Virus record (IMG/VR): IMGVR_UViG_3300033153_007277
Span: 1 to 64,000 of that record
Reading direction: 5' to 3' (one strand)
Length of the DNA stretch: 64,000 bases
Origin: a virus
In this document: positions 1 to 8,552 of the stretch, one piece after another
Layout: every line of letters begins with the position of its first letter
How positions within the stretch are numbered: position 1 is the stretch's first letter
Translations under genes and position numbers: made by a program
The notes under the pieces: model-generated
Database searches by the model: none
What the model was told of the DNA's origin: nothing
The model's input: the letters and a program-made list of their open reading frames with translations, nothing else

Positions 1-92
1 ATATAATTATTGTGCTACGATTAGGAAGAGGAAGGAGAAGGAATCTCAGTATCGGGCTGGGAGGTTTATTATTTTACCAATTTATTAGTGAT

Positions 93-755
93 ATGAAGGA
101 ATTAAATTTATTAGAATTATTTGCAGGATCGAGGAGTGTTGGAAGCGTAGCTTACGAGATAGGAATAAATTCATTCAGTGTTGACTGGGGAGACTATGAC
201 AACATTGATTTAATAATAGATATAGGCAACTTAACGAAAGAAGACATTCCTTTTATTCCAGATGTTATATGGGCCTCTCCAGACTGTACCACTTATTCAA
301 TAGCAGCTTGTTCTACTCATAGGACAAATACAAAAGAACCTAAGAGTGATTATGCTAAAGACTGTGATAGGATAAATCAACATTGGATATCGTTAATGAA
401 GCAGTGGCTAGAATTAAACCCAAACATGGTTTTCTTCATAGAGAATCCAAGAGGGATGTTAAGGCATATGCCATTCATGCAGGAATTTAAAAGACATACT
501 GTTTGGTATTGCAAGTACGGTGATGACAGAGCAAAACCTACTGACGTTTGGACAAATTCGGAAACATGGATTCCTCGTCCTATATGTAGAAATTACAAGT
601 ACGACAAGGAGGGGAACATAATAGACAAGCACTGCCATCATGAAAGTGCTAGAAGAGGAGCTAAAACCGGTACTCAAGGTCGTAAAGATAGCTACGACAG
701 ATCTAAAATACCAAGAGAGCTTTGTGTAGAGATATTAGCTAGTTTATATAAATAA
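93..755 (+). CDS. C5-cytosine methyltransferase-like protein (Dcm-like), phage type
   Basis: This 220-residue protein resembles the catalytic half of DNA cytosine-5 methyltransferases. An SAM-binding motif I-like segment LLELFAGSRSVG lies at about residues 6-17. A motif IV-like ASPDCTTYS has the candidate catalytic Cys at about 65, and a motif VI-like ENP is at about 117-119. The usual PCQ and ENV signatures are altered, and the protein is short for a bacterial C5 enzyme (300 or more residues), so the target-recognition domain is reduced or absent. I start at the ATG at 93 because motif I follows within a few residues; an in-frame ATG at 12 would add an Arg-rich tail not seen in the family. 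The likely role is methylation of phage DNA against host restriction. The motifs are seen; activity is inferred. Confidence 0.7.
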   Translation: MKELNLLELFAGSRSVGSVAYEIGINSFSVDWGDYDNIDLIIDIGNLTKEDIPFIPDVIWASPDCTTYSIAACSTHRTNTKEPKSDYAKDCDRINQHWISLMKQWLELNPNMVFFIENPRGMLRHMPFMQEFKRHTVWYCKYGDDRAKPTDVWTNSETWIPRPICRNYKYDKEGNIIDKHCHHESARRGAKTGTQGRKDSYDRSKIPRELCVEILASLYK

Positions 756-813
756 TTATCACTATCTTAGCAGTTCTCAAAACTCAAAAAAGATTCCAAT
801 GATTATAAAAAAT

Positions 814-886
814 CCATCCTAAGAATTTCGTGATCGAAAGTAGCGAAGCGGTGACTTTTTTGGCCGTGAGAGTTTCTAAGGGATGG
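814..886 (+). other. Stem-loop upstream of the first HNH gene
   Basis: The segment between the methyltransferase and the HNH gene contains CCATCC (814-819) pairing with GGATGG (881-886). An inner hairpin TTTCG-TGAT-CGAAA lies at about 825-839. It ends 11 bases before the HNH start. Similar long-range stems precede the other two homing-type genes at 10401 and 14106, so this may be part of the mobile unit. It could also be a simple leader structure. I see no open reading frame in it. Confidence 0.4.
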
Positions 887-897
887 TATTTTAAATT

Positions 898-1383
898 ATG
901 CCAAGATTAAAACATGGGATGTACAAAACCAGGCTCTATAATATATGGAGAGCAATGAAAGCTAGATGTTATTATCCTAAAAGAAATTGTTACGAACACT
1001 ACGGGGGCAGAGGTATTAAGGTGTGTGAAGAGTGGAAAAACAGCTTCATTCCATTTTACGAATGGTCCATGGAGAACGGCTACAAAGACCATTTAGAAAT
1101 AGACAGAGAAGAAGTTGATGGCAATTATGAGCCAAACAATTGTAGATGGGTTACTAGAGTTGAAAACCTGAGAAACAAAAGGAAGAAGGAGGGGTGTTCA
1201 TCTAAATACATAGGTGTGTGTTTCGATAAATCGAAGGGAAAATTCATGGCCTCTATTAGGATAAATAGAAAAAATATATTTATAGGGAGGTATACCACGG
1301 AAAAAGAAGCTGCTATTGCTAGAGATGAATATGTTAAAAACTCTGGTTTAATCGGATTTAATCTAAATTTTAAAAAACAATAA
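898..1383 (+). CDS. HNH homing-type endonuclease with C-terminal AP2 DNA-binding domain
   Basis: This 161-residue protein has the typical phage free-standing architecture. The N-terminal part has LYNIWRAMKARCYYPKR, followed by YGGRGIKVCEEW and then LEIDREEVDGNYEPNNCRWV, which carries the HNH-type His/Asn metal-finger region (about residues 30-85). The C-terminal AP2/ERF-like domain (about 100-148) has YIGVCFDKSKGKFMASIRI and a GRYTTEKEAAIARDEY helix that binds DNA. It would nick or cut DNA at a homing site and spread as a selfish gene. It stands between the methyltransferase and the exonuclease with no sign of an intron. Start: ATG at 898 directly after a stem-loop. Confidence 0.88.
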   Translation: MPRLKHGMYKTRLYNIWRAMKARCYYPKRNCYEHYGGRGIKVCEEWKNSFIPFYEWSMENGYKDHLEIDREEVDGNYEPNNCRWVTRVENLRNKRKKEGCSSKYIGVCFDKSKGKFMASIRINRKNIFIGRYTTEKEAAIARDEYVKNSGLIGFNLNFKKQ

Positions 1384-1385
1384 TT

Positions 1386-2015
1386 ATGTATTTAATGTTC
1401 GACACAGAAACGATTTCTTTACCAAAAGATTATAAGCAAGGACCATCAGCTAACGACAACTGGCCCAGGGTCCACGAAATCGCCTGGCAACGCTACAATG
1501 AAAAGCGAGAGCTAGTCCACGAATACAAAACCTTGATCAAACCTAAAGGATGGGAGGTGCCAAAAACTATGATTAAAGACGGGATTGAGGTTCCATCGTT
1601 TCAAGCAGAGTACGGATACTCTACTGAAGAGTGCGAAATGTTTGGAGAAGATATAGCCAAAGTATTAAGTTTATTCAGTATTCAATTATTTAAATCCAAA
1701 TATATCATTGCCCATAACATGTCTTTTGACCTCAATGTGGTGGCATCAGAAATGATAAGAACTGGATTGAAAGTTCACTATCCACCTGGTAAAACTCGTC
1801 CCAAGAAAATCTGCACCAAAGATGAAGGCACCGATTTCTGTGCCATTCCAAATCCTCATAAATGGGCTAAAGGCTTCAAATGGTGTAAGTTAGAAGAATT
1901 GCACATGAAACTTTTCAATGAAGAATTCGAAGATGCCCACGACGCATTAGGGGATGTCAAAGCTTTAGCCCGATGTTTCTTCGGCCTAGTAGACGCAGGA
2001 GTAATAACCCCCTAA
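1386..2015 (+). CDS. DnaQ-like 3'-5' exonuclease (DEDDh)
   Basis: This 209-residue protein matches the DnaQ/RNase T exonuclease fold. ExoI is MFDTET (Asp6, Glu8), ExoII is IIAHNMSFDLNVV (Asp near 114), and ExoIII is EDAHDALGDVKAL with the catalytic His and Asp near 188-193. The family removes 3' nucleotides from DNA or RNA for proofreading, repair or nucleotide recycling. No polymerase is fused to it and none is seen in the window, so it would act as a stand-alone exonuclease or in trans with a polymerase elsewhere in the genome. It begins 2 bases after the HNH stop, so it may be translationally coupled to it. Confidence 0.88.
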   Translation: MYLMFDTETISLPKDYKQGPSANDNWPRVHEIAWQRYNEKRELVHEYKTLIKPKGWEVPKTMIKDGIEVPSFQAEYGYSTEECEMFGEDIAKVLSLFSIQLFKSKYIIAHNMSFDLNVVASEMIRTGLKVHYPPGKTRPKKICTKDEGTDFCAIPNPHKWAKGFKWCKLEELHMKLFNEEFEDAHDALGDVKALARCFFGLVDAGVITP

Positions 2016-2037
2016 TAGGTACCCATTAGGCACCCAC

Positions 2038-2051
2038 TAGCTACCCAATGC
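2038..2051 (+). repeat. Regulatory repeat TAGCTACCCAATGC
   Basis: This 14-mer lies in the 112-bp gap before the gene at 2128 and is followed by AAGTAAAG- and AAGTAAA-rich sequence. A very similar block (TAGCCAATGC, then AAGTAAAG repeats, then GCCACATA) lies on the minus strand at 58943-58868, and a looser copy (GGTATCCAATGC) lies at about 59438. It looks like a binding site for a regulator shared by the two control regions. No protein partner can be named. Confidence 0.45.
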
Positions 2052-2093
2052 TATTAAAGTAAAGAAAAGTAAATCAAAATAAATATATATTTA

Positions 2094-2125
2094 TTGCCAC
2101 ATATCTAATTTTTTAATTACATTTG
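2094..2125 (+). promoter_or_regulatory. Bacteroidota-type promoter for the replication block
   Basis: TTG at 2094-2096 and TACATTTG at 2118-2125 are separated by 21 bases, fitting the known Bacteroidota primary-sigma consensus TTG-N(about 19-21)-TAnnTTTG. The -7 box ends only 2 bases before the ATG at 2128, so the transcript would start at or just inside the gene. The mRNA is either leaderless or the true start is a later ATG (2161). Transcription start mapping would decide. Confidence 0.55.
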
Positions 2126-2127
2126 CG

Positions 2128-2598
2128 ATGGGAAACACAAAACACACCTACAGAAGTAAGATGAGGGTTCATCCTGAAGATGTAGACAGAATGGAGATAT
2201 ATATGTTTAGATTATCAAATTGGATTTCATTTAGGGAAAGGAGGAGAAATCACGCACATGGCGTAATAACTCTTAGTACTCCTGACAAAAGATATGTTGA
2301 GATAAGCCTAGAACAAACAAAGAAAATTGTTTTCGAAATATCAAGGCTGGAAACATTCATCGAAATGTATGACTCAATGGTTGGAGGCAGGGGGCTTACT
2401 CTTGCTGTCAAGAATATAATCACTGGAGATATATTTACCTACGGAAATTACAAGGTCATGTCGGAGGTCACCGAAATAGACGCTATGAAAATTCATAACT
2501 CTGTAAAGAGGAAGTCCACTATCAACAACAAATATTTAGTCAAGGCATTCAAGTACGAAGAGATCGTGCCCGTTAATCAAATAGATTGGAGAATATGA
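2128..2598 (+). CDS. Hypothetical protein, first gene of the replication block
   Basis: This is a 156-residue basic protein rich in charged residues. I recognise no domain. The central stretch (about 50-85) has alternating hydrophobic and charged residues suggesting beta strands and an amphipathic helix. It is headed by a strong promoter-like site and overlaps the next gene by ATGA at 2595-2598, so it leads a co-translated string of small genes. A shorter form from the ATG at 2161 is possible because the promoter lies so close to 2128. Confidence 0.65.
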   Translation: MGNTKHTYRSKMRVHPEDVDRMEIYMFRLSNWISFRERRRNHAHGVITLSTPDKRYVEISLEQTKKIVFEISRLETFIEMYDSMVGGRGLTLAVKNIITGDIFTYGNYKVMSEVTEIDAMKIHNSVKRKSTINNKYLVKAFKYEEIVPVNQIDWRI

Positions 2599-2825
2599 TT
2601 GCAGCAGCTGATGTACCGGAGGATTTCTTAAAGTGCCTAGTGTTTAAAAACACTGAAAAGCTTAATGCGGATCAATTGAGAGAATTGGTGCATGATTTAC
2701 TTACGGATGAGATGGAGAGGATTCAGTTTGCTGTGGAGGCTTCTGGAAGTAAAGAACTTGCATGTAGGATAATCGGAATGAACAAAAGAACAATGCATAG
2801 AAGGTTAAAAAGTTTAGAGATATGA
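2595..2825 (+). CDS. Small Fis-type helix-turn-helix protein
   Basis: This 76-residue protein has a C-terminal segment SKELACRIIGMNKRTMHRRL (about 52-71) that looks like a Fis-family helix-turn-helix: a small residue, Ala, the turn Gly and basic recognition-helix residues. The start is the ATG at 2595, which overlaps the previous stop as ATGA; a TTG at 2586 in the same frame is less likely. It is probably a small DNA-binding regulator of the early operon. The N-terminal half is acidic and has no recognised fold. Confidence 0.65.
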   Translation: MIAAADVPEDFLKCLVFKNTEKLNADQLRELVHDLLTDEMERIQFAVEASGSKELACRIIGMNKRTMHRRLKSLEI

Positions 2826-3160
2826 ATAAATCAGAATTAACACATTACAGATACGTAAGAGAGTATCCATGTTATGAGGAGCTTGGACAAATAAGTATAG
2901 GGCTTGTAGAGTTTGAAACAGTAAGAGAAACTCCATGCGGTTATTGGATAAAGTTAAAAGGTGCAAGTAGTTATTATAAGCAAAAATTTGTATTAAAAAA
3001 CTCAACAAAAAGGTATGCTTACCCGACTAAAGAAGAGGCTTTTGAATCCTTTAGAATTAGAACTTCAAGATCACTAGGATACGCTAAAAGAGATGTTAGA
3101 AATGCCGCTGAGTTTATGAAATTGATTGCAGACTTTGAAATTAACACTTTAGAATCATGA
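2822..3160 (+). CDS. Hypothetical protein
   Basis: This 112-residue protein overlaps its upstream and downstream neighbours by ATGA (2822-2825 and 3157-3160), good evidence that it is a real translated gene. It is rich in Tyr, Lys and Arg. The segment PTKEEAFESFRIRTSRSLGYAK (about 68-89, helical) resembles conserved small phage proteins of unknown function. No function can be assigned. Confidence 0.65.
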   Translation: MNKSELTHYRYVREYPCYEELGQISIGLVEFETVRETPCGYWIKLKGASSYYKQKFVLKNSTKRYAYPTKEEAFESFRIRTSRSLGYAKRDVRNAAEFMKLIADFEINTLES

Positions 3161-3357
3161 ACCCAATAAAAATAAGCCCCAACACCCACAGGAACCCCAT
3201 AACCTACAACGTAATCTGCGAAGGATTAACCGAAAGCCGCTTCAATGTCGAGCTTCCTAATCTAGGAAAAGTTGTGAGGGATTTTAGCAATAAGGTAGAT
3301 GCCATTCAAGGCAGTAAATATGAAAACGAAGTCAATGACACTAGGAGAGCTCATTAA
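3157..3357 (+). CDS. Hypothetical small protein
   Basis: This 66-residue frame begins with an ATGA overlap and its end overlaps the following helix-turn-helix gene by 38 bases in another frame. It has no cysteines, no membrane segment and no motif I recognise. It is kept because of the overlap-type coupling and because no other frame fills the space. Confidence 0.5.
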   Translation: MNPIKISPNTHRNPITYNVICEGLTESRFNVELPNLGKVVRDFSNKVDAIQGSKYENEVNDTRRAH

Positions 3358-3547
3358 CAGCAAGGGCTATAAGCAGAAGTTTATAGTGGAGCAATTGCTC
3401 AAAAAAGGATTTGAGGTATCTCAGACCCATTTCTCAAGGCTATGTAGCGATAAGCATACACCCCACGGAAATGTTTTCTACGAGAAAGTATCTGAAATAT
3501 TAGGAACTTCCCAACAGGAAATTAAAGATTGTTTCCATGATAAGTAA
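3320..3547 (+). CDS. Small XRE/Cro-like helix-turn-helix protein
   Basis: This is a 75-residue protein. TLGELINSKGYKQKFIVEQL followed by VSQTHFSRLCSDKHTPHGNVFYEKVSEILG has the helix pattern of an XRE-type DNA-binding fold (about residues 7-60), though divergent. I choose the ATG at 3320 over the one at 3299 because it shortens the overlap with the upstream gene and places the first helix near the N-terminus. It is probably a regulator or an architectural DNA-binding protein. Confidence 0.6.
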   Translation: MKTKSMTLGELINSKGYKQKFIVEQLLKKGFEVSQTHFSRLCSDKHTPHGNVFYEKVSEILGTSQQEIKDCFHDK

Positions 3548-3653
3548 CAAGGATCCAGATGATGGAATTCCTCCGTTCAAAGATTTAATCATGCTGATGA
3601 TAGTGACCAGAGTGTGTTTGATGATGCTCGGGGCCTTGCTGTCATCAATTTAA
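3537..3653 (+). CDS. Small membrane peptide (38 aa)
   Basis: This short frame starts inside the end of the previous gene (ATG at 3537). It encodes an acidic N-terminus followed by one hydrophobic segment (LIMLMIVTRVCLMMLGALL, about 17-35), predicted to span the membrane. The overlap-type start and the hydrophobic segment support a real gene, but at this size it could be chance. Function unknown. Confidence 0.4.
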   Translation: MISNKDPDDGIPPFKDLIMLMIVTRVCLMMLGALLSSI

Positions 3654-3682
3654 TTAGTAATCAATAAATAATACATATAAAT

Positions 3683-4798
3683 ATGAAAAAAGAAGAGCTT
3701 ATAAATCTGCAACTAGAGAAGGGGCAGCTTGAGAAGGGCACTGGATTTGGTGGATTTTACACCAGACTTCCTCAAGTAATGAGAGGAAAGTTGAACCTAG
3801 CGATGCCAGCAGAATCAATTGGAAAACATCCATCAATGAGTTTTCTAAGTACAATTAAATCGATCTATGTTACAGAGAGATTGAATGATGTGTTCGGTGT
3901 AGGTGGATGGGATATAGAAACTGAAGTAGTTAGTGTCGATGCTATGATACATAAAGTTAAAGGAGTTGATGTTGAATATACACACGTAATAGTAAGTGGC
4001 AGAATTTACTTCAGGGAATTTGATTTATATGGACCAGTTAGCTACGGCGGCCACGATGAGAAGACATTGATGGCGGTTAACGCATTCAAGGGTGCTGTTA
4101 CCGATTGCCTTTCTAAATGCGCCTCAATGCTTGAGATTGGACTCCAAGTATTCAAGGGAAATCCAATGGATCGTACTCCTGGTAGTAAATCTAAAAGGTT
4201 AGATGAACACGCCCCAGTTAAAAAGGCTGAACCAAAGAAGGAAGCTGTAAAGGAAGAAGTAACTACAACAGCGGGAGAAACTGCAGATATGGGTAGTGAT
4301 GCTAATGCAGCTGGAATGGCTAAGCCTAGTGTTAATGAGTCGGAAGAAGCCCTTGTGTTAGAGGAAACTCCCCCGGCTAAAACAGAAGCTGAACTAGCTG
4401 CTGACGCTGAATTAGCACAACTACAGTCTCAACACAAATTCTTATTTGGCAAAAAAGCTAATGCCAATGTTAAGATTGATAATCTTAGAAAGAAGGTTCA
4501 GGATGAGCAAGCCAAGAGAAAGGCTGTTGAAGAAGCTCCTGTTGAAGAAGAGACTACTCAAGATGCGAAAGTTGTTGATGAAAGCCCATTTAGAGATGAA
4601 GTAGCTGAAGAGGTTGCAGCTGAAGTTGTGAAGGATTTAAATCACTTCAAAGGAATTATTGACACCTACACTTCTGCTGCTGAAATTGGCAAAGATGCCA
4701 AGAAATTATTAACTGAATGTGCTACTGCAGGATTAAGTGGAGATGAGCAAAAAGAGTTCAGACAGCACTGTAACGCTAAGTATAAGTCACTATCATAA
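3683..4798 (+). CDS. Rad52/Sak-like single-strand annealing protein
   Basis: This 371-residue protein has an N-terminal domain (about 20-165) with the pattern of phage Rad52/Rad22-type annealing proteins: a leading basic segment, then IKSIYVTERLNDVFGVGGWDIET, then a beta-rich part ending in KGAVTDCLSKCASMLEIGLQVF. The rest is a long, low-complexity acidic linker (Glu, Ala, Lys) with a short helical C-terminal domain (about 320-371). The family pairs complementary single strands during phage recombination and replication. It precedes a conserved coiled-coil gene, overlapping by one base (TAATG). Confidence 0.78.
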   Translation: MKKEELINLQLEKGQLEKGTGFGGFYTRLPQVMRGKLNLAMPAESIGKHPSMSFLSTIKSIYVTERLNDVFGVGGWDIETEVVSVDAMIHKVKGVDVEYTHVIVSGRIYFREFDLYGPVSYGGHDEKTLMAVNAFKGAVTDCLSKCASMLEIGLQVFKGNPMDRTPGSKSKRLDEHAPVKKAEPKKEAVKEEVTTTAGETADMGSDANAAGMAKPSVNESEEALVLEETPPAKTEAELAADAELAQLQSQHKFLFGKKANANVKIDNLRKKVQDEQAKRKAVEEAPVEEETTQDAKVVDESPFRDEVAEEVAAEVVKDLNHFKGIIDTYTSAAEIGKDAKKLLTECATAGLSGDEQKEFRQHCNAKYKSLS

Positions 4799-5289
4799 TG
4801 TCAGACTTACCATTCGAAGAGGAGGAGTACAGCTCAGAGCTGTCTCTTCCCGATGGTAACATAAACAAAACTGTTCTTAACGGAATAGCAAAAGCTTATG
4901 TTGCTAACGCTATTGAGGCTGGAGACATTGATATGATAGATATTTATGTTAAGGCAAAATCAACTGTTGAGTTAATGAACGCCGTTGCTAAAGAATCCAA
5001 GTCTAGAGCTGAGGAGGAAGTTGCTAGAGGAGGTAAGGAAGGTGTAAAAGTGTTTGGTGTCAAAGCTGAGATAGCTTCCGTGGCTACAAAATATGATTAC
5101 AGCGAAGACATAGGCTGGGTAGATCGAAAGAAGAAGCTCGATGAAGCTAAAGCCGAGCTAGATGCTTATCAGGATGCCATGAAACAAGCGATGAAGTATG
5201 AAGGTGTGTCGATTGAAGGAGAGGTTGTGGAGCCAGCTAAAGCTATCGGTGGTGGGGAGACCATTAAAATAACAATTCCAAAGAAATAG
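4798..5289 (+). CDS. Conserved phage protein of the recombination block
   Basis: This 163-residue protein is mostly helical, with a charged N-terminal acidic cluster. A conserved-looking segment VKAEIASVATKYDYSEDIGW (about 83-102) is followed by a coiled-coil stretch RKKKLDEAKAELDAYQDAMK. Proteins of this type commonly follow annealing or recombinase genes in Bacteroidota phages; their role is not established. The start overlaps the Rad52-like stop. A function assisting recombination or inhibiting nucleases is a guess from position only. Confidence 0.65.
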   Translation: MSDLPFEEEEYSSELSLPDGNINKTVLNGIAKAYVANAIEAGDIDMIDIYVKAKSTVELMNAVAKESKSRAEEEVARGGKEGVKVFGVKAEIASVATKYDYSEDIGWVDRKKKLDEAKAELDAYQDAMKQAMKYEGVSIEGEVVEPAKAIGGGETIKITIPKK

Positions 5290-5292
5290 GAT

Positions 5293-5709
5293 ATGAGAGA
5301 CATTGAATTTAAAGGAACCTGTTCAGACACTGGAGAAGTTATTTGTGGATCTCTCCTGATGAAAGCTTCTGGTGGTCCAAGAATAATTGGGAACGATGAA
5401 AACAAGAATGAGTGGTGTCCAGTTGAATTAGATTCTGTCAAATGGTATTCTGGCATTAACGATAAGACCGGAAGAAAACTATTCGAAGGAGATAAAGTTA
5501 CTGCCAACGGAAAGATAGGTAAGGATGTTGTTTTCGAAATAGTATTTGCTGATGGTGCCTTTTGCATGAAAGGATTCAGACAGATAGATAAAAAGTACGA
5601 TGATTTATGTACGATTAGAGATCAGATGTTCTTTGCTAAGAAACAAGGAAAAGAATTAGAGTTAACTTATTTTGAAGAGGCTGAAGAAGAGTTCGACCTG
5701 TTTGCTTAA
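5293..5709 (+). CDS. YopX-family protein
   Basis: This 138-residue protein has the hallmark of the YopX family: VKWYSGINDKTGRKLFEGDKV followed by a segment ending in VFADGAFCMKG (about 54-98), a small beta-rich domain frequent in phages and prophages. The molecular function of YopX proteins is unknown. The C-terminus is acidic and ends in DLFA. It sits between the recombination and replication-initiation genes in one plus-strand operon. Confidence 0.72.
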   Translation: MRDIEFKGTCSDTGEVICGSLLMKASGGPRIIGNDENKNEWCPVELDSVKWYSGINDKTGRKLFEGDKVTANGKIGKDVVFEIVFADGAFCMKGFRQIDKKYDDLCTIRDQMFFAKKQGKELELTYFEEAEEEFDLFA

Positions 5710-5719
5710 ACTTAAACAC

Positions 5720-6490
5720 ATGAGTAAAGACACATATTTTTTCAGTCATGACTCTTTTGCTAGAAGAGATCCAAAGATAATGGCAATGATGTCCATTTAT
5801 TCCTCAGCAGGATACGGATACTACTGGATACTTGTAGAGATGATGAGAGAGCAGGACGGATACAAGTTAAATATAGATGGCAAATATTCTTATAAAGTCA
5901 TAGGAACCGAGCTAGATATAGCCGATAAAGATGCTGAAGAGTTTGTTGATGACTGCGTGAACGAGTTTGGATTATTCAGAATTGAGGACGGACATCTGAT
6001 AAGCGATTCGCTCCTGTCAAGAATGAAGCACCTTGACGACAAGAGAGAGATGGGTCGGAAAAGTGCTAAGAAACGGTGGGATAAACACAATAAAAAGAAG
6101 AAGCCCGAGAAAGAAGTTGATAGTGGACTTCCCTTCGAAGATGAGGATGCCCCCAAGAAACCAACTGACACGGAAGTATTCTTGAAAGTGTTTAATTCGG
6201 TGAAAAAGGAATCTATAAAAGGTTCTAAAGGTCACGACTCTTTATCTGACACTTCCAAAAGAAATCTAAAAAAATTATTGAAGAGAGGTTATTTCATGGA
6301 TGAATTTGAAAAAGCAGCAATCGCTATGTTTCAAAACAAGTGGGTACATGATACTGGTAATACTGGTCCTGCCCATCTATTAGTTGAAGATAATTTCGAT
6401 AGGTATTACTGCCAAGCAGTTGAGCAAAATATAAAACCAACTATAGTTAACGATAATGTTCAATCTTATGAAGATATAATGAATGGATAA
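5720..6490 (+). CDS. Replisome-organiser-like replication protein (Lin1244/Lin1753-type N-terminus)
   Basis: This is a 256-residue protein. The N-terminal domain (YFFSHDSFARRDPKIMAMMS through YGYYWILVEMMREQDGYKL) is the pattern of the Lin1244/Lin1753-like domain at the start of phage replication initiators. A basic linker (about 115-150) precedes a DnaD-like helical C-terminal part that would load the helicase. It lies directly upstream of the primase-helicase and overlaps it by 8 bases. The start is the ATG at 5720, giving MSKDTYFF, not the longer in-frame 5672. The family recruits helicase to the origin; the C-terminal DnaD assignment is tentative. Confidence 0.75.
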   Translation: MSKDTYFFSHDSFARRDPKIMAMMSIYSSAGYGYYWILVEMMREQDGYKLNIDGKYSYKVIGTELDIADKDAEEFVDDCVNEFGLFRIEDGHLISDSLLSRMKHLDDKREMGRKSAKKRWDKHNKKKKPEKEVDSGLPFEDEDAPKKPTDTEVFLKVFNSVKKESIKGSKGHDSLSDTSKRNLKKLLKRGYFMDEFEKAAIAMFQNKWVHDTGNTGPAHLLVEDNFDRYYCQAVEQNIKPTIVNDNVQSYEDIMNG

Positions 6491-8291
6491 ATTTAGAGAA
6501 CTAGGAATCGATTTGAAAGGCAGGACTTCGGGACAGATTAAAACTCTTTGCCCCAATTGTTCTCACCTCAGAAAGAAAAATTCCAAAGAACCATGTCTGT
6601 CCGTTAATATTGACGAAGGAACTTACAACTGCCATCATTGTCAGGCTTTCTCTGGAGGAATAAACGATAACCGTCCAGTCTACAAAAGACCCGACGACAG
6701 TAGAATGGTTAGCCCTACCAGCCAGCTATTCGATCACTTCAGAAAAAGAGGTATCAGCAGGGAGGTTGTCCAGGCTAATGATATTTCCTCTTCAGATTCG
6801 GGATTAATTGTTTTTCCGTACAAGAGGAGAGGTGAGTTAATTAACTTTAAAGTTAAGTCGTTCGATAAAAAGAGGATGATGCAAGCTCCAGAAGCTGAGG
6901 CTATCATGTTCAATTACGATAGGTGTATTGGTGAAAAAGAGATCATAATTTGCGAAGGGGAAGAAGATTCTATGGTTTGGGAGATGGCAGGAATCACCTA
7001 CCACACTTCAGTAAACCAAGGTGCCCCCAACGAAAACGACACCAACATCGATAAGAAACTCCAATGCGTGGACAATTGCTTTGAGATGTTCGAAGCTGCT
7101 GATACAATTTATTTAGGTGCTGATAACGATGCTAATGGTCGTAGATTGAATAAGGAGTTGGCTAGAAGGTTTGGGGCTGAGAAATGTAAGATAATCGATT
7201 ACGGGATCTATAAAGATGCCAATGAAGTATTATTGAACGAAGGTCCAAAGGAACTCCTGAGAATGAAGAAAGACGCTAAGGATGTGCCAGTAAGTGGTAT
7301 ATTCAACGCTGACGACATGAGAGGTTCAATGCTCGATAGATACCGTAATGGTAAACCTAGAGGAACTACAACTCATATTAAAGAGATTGATCCAGCATGG
7401 ACATGGAAGACTGGAGAAGTTACAACATGGACCGGATACAACAACGAAGGTAAGTCTCAGTTCTTAGAGTATTTAGCAATAGCTAAAGCTTATTGGGACG
7501 GATGGAAGGGGGCTTGGTTTTCTCCTGAGAATACTCCAGTGGAAGATTTCTTCGATGAGATTATTGAGATGTTCGTAGGAAAGTCATGTGACAGGCATTA
7601 TAGTAGCTCCAGTCATTATATGAATCAGATGGAGTATGAAGCTGGAATTGATTTTGTGAATAAGCATTTTTTCAATATCATGCCAGACTTAGATTTTACT
7701 ATTGATAATTTATTTGATAAGGCTAGATACTTGGTAAAAAAGAAAGGGATTAGGATTTTAGTAATAGATCCTTACAACTGGGTAGAACATCAAATGAAGC
7801 CAGGAGAACGAGAAGACTTATATATCTCAAGATTTATGGCACAACTGAAGAACTTTGCTAAAGTAAATGACTTGTCAGTTCATTTAGTAGCCCACCAGAC
7901 AACCCCATCAAAGGATCAGTCAGGAAAATACTATAAACCATCTAAGTATAGAATAAAAGGAGGGGGAACATTTTCGGATAAAACCGATAACGTAAACTTT
8001 GTATGGCGGCCAAACCTTGCTATCGATCATAAAGATAACGAGACTATATTTGGTAGTCAGAAAATTAAGAAACAGAAATTAGTAGGTATTCCTCAAGACA
8101 TAATGGGAATAACCTATGACTTGAAATCAAGTAGATATTTATTCAACGGAAAAGATCCGTTCCGAGCCATTGATGAAGATAGGCTGGGGGTTCAAGCAGA
8201 AATCAATGACGATCCATTCGGGGCAATTCAACCGAACATGGCGTTTGATGATGAAGATGAGCCTGAATTTTGGAGCCAAATAAATGATTGA
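6483..8291 (+). CDS. T7 gp4-like DNA primase-helicase
   Basis: This 602-residue bifunctional replication protein reads, in order: an N-terminal zinc finger (CPNCSHLRKK...CHHCQ, about 19-54), a TOPRIM domain (EGEEDSMVW near 158 and GADNDANGR near 213), and a RecA-like DnaB-family helicase from about 300. The helicase has Walker A GYNNEGKSQ (about 318-326), a Walker B-like ILVIDPYN (about 421) and a following HLVAHQTT. It unwinds DNA at the fork and synthesises primers. Length matches the T7 gp4 and Twinkle type. It is the clearest replication gene in the window. Confidence 0.93.
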   Translation: MDKFRELGIDLKGRTSGQIKTLCPNCSHLRKKNSKEPCLSVNIDEGTYNCHHCQAFSGGINDNRPVYKRPDDSRMVSPTSQLFDHFRKRGISREVVQANDISSSDSGLIVFPYKRRGELINFKVKSFDKKRMMQAPEAEAIMFNYDRCIGEKEIIICEGEEDSMVWEMAGITYHTSVNQGAPNENDTNIDKKLQCVDNCFEMFEAADTIYLGADNDANGRRLNKELARRFGAEKCKIIDYGIYKDANEVLLNEGPKELLRMKKDAKDVPVSGIFNADDMRGSMLDRYRNGKPRGTTTHIKEIDPAWTWKTGEVTTWTGYNNEGKSQFLEYLAIAKAYWDGWKGAWFSPENTPVEDFFDEIIEMFVGKSCDRHYSSSSHYMNQMEYEAGIDFVNKHFFNIMPDLDFTIDNLFDKARYLVKKKGIRILVIDPYNWVEHQMKPGEREDLYISRFMAQLKNFAKVNDLSVHLVAHQTTPSKDQSGKYYKPSKYRIKGGGTFSDKTDNVNFVWRPNLAIDHKDNETIFGSQKIKKQKLVGIPQDIMGITYDLKSSRYLFNGKDPFRAIDEDRLGVQAEINDDPFGAIQPNMAFDDEDEPEFWSQIND

Positions 8292-8294
8292 GAT

Positions 8295-8552
8295 ATGACA
8301 GAACAAGAATTAATAGAAAAGATTGACACAGGAATCGTAATAGTTGTTGACACAAGTAATTATCTAGCATCATACTCAGAGGAAGTTCCTTTTAAGGCAG
8401 AGGTTGAATTTGTGACAGATTATCCAATGCTTACTGTAAAAAGTATGAGCACAAGTAAAGTGTATGAGTTATATCCTAATCAGATACTTGAATGTATGAG
8501 TATGGTGCAGATTCAAAATATGATTAATATTAAAAAATACGGAGAGATATGA
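8295..8552 (+). CDS. Hypothetical protein
   Basis: This 85-residue acidic protein begins 3 bases after the primase-helicase stop and overlaps the next small frame by ATGA (8549). The middle (FKAEVEFVTDYPMLTVKSM) suggests beta strands. No family recognised. Confidence 0.6.
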   Translation: MTEQELIEKIDTGIVIVVDTSNYLASYSEEVPFKAEVEFVTDYPMLTVKSMSTSKVYELYPNQILECMSMVQIQNMINIKKYGEI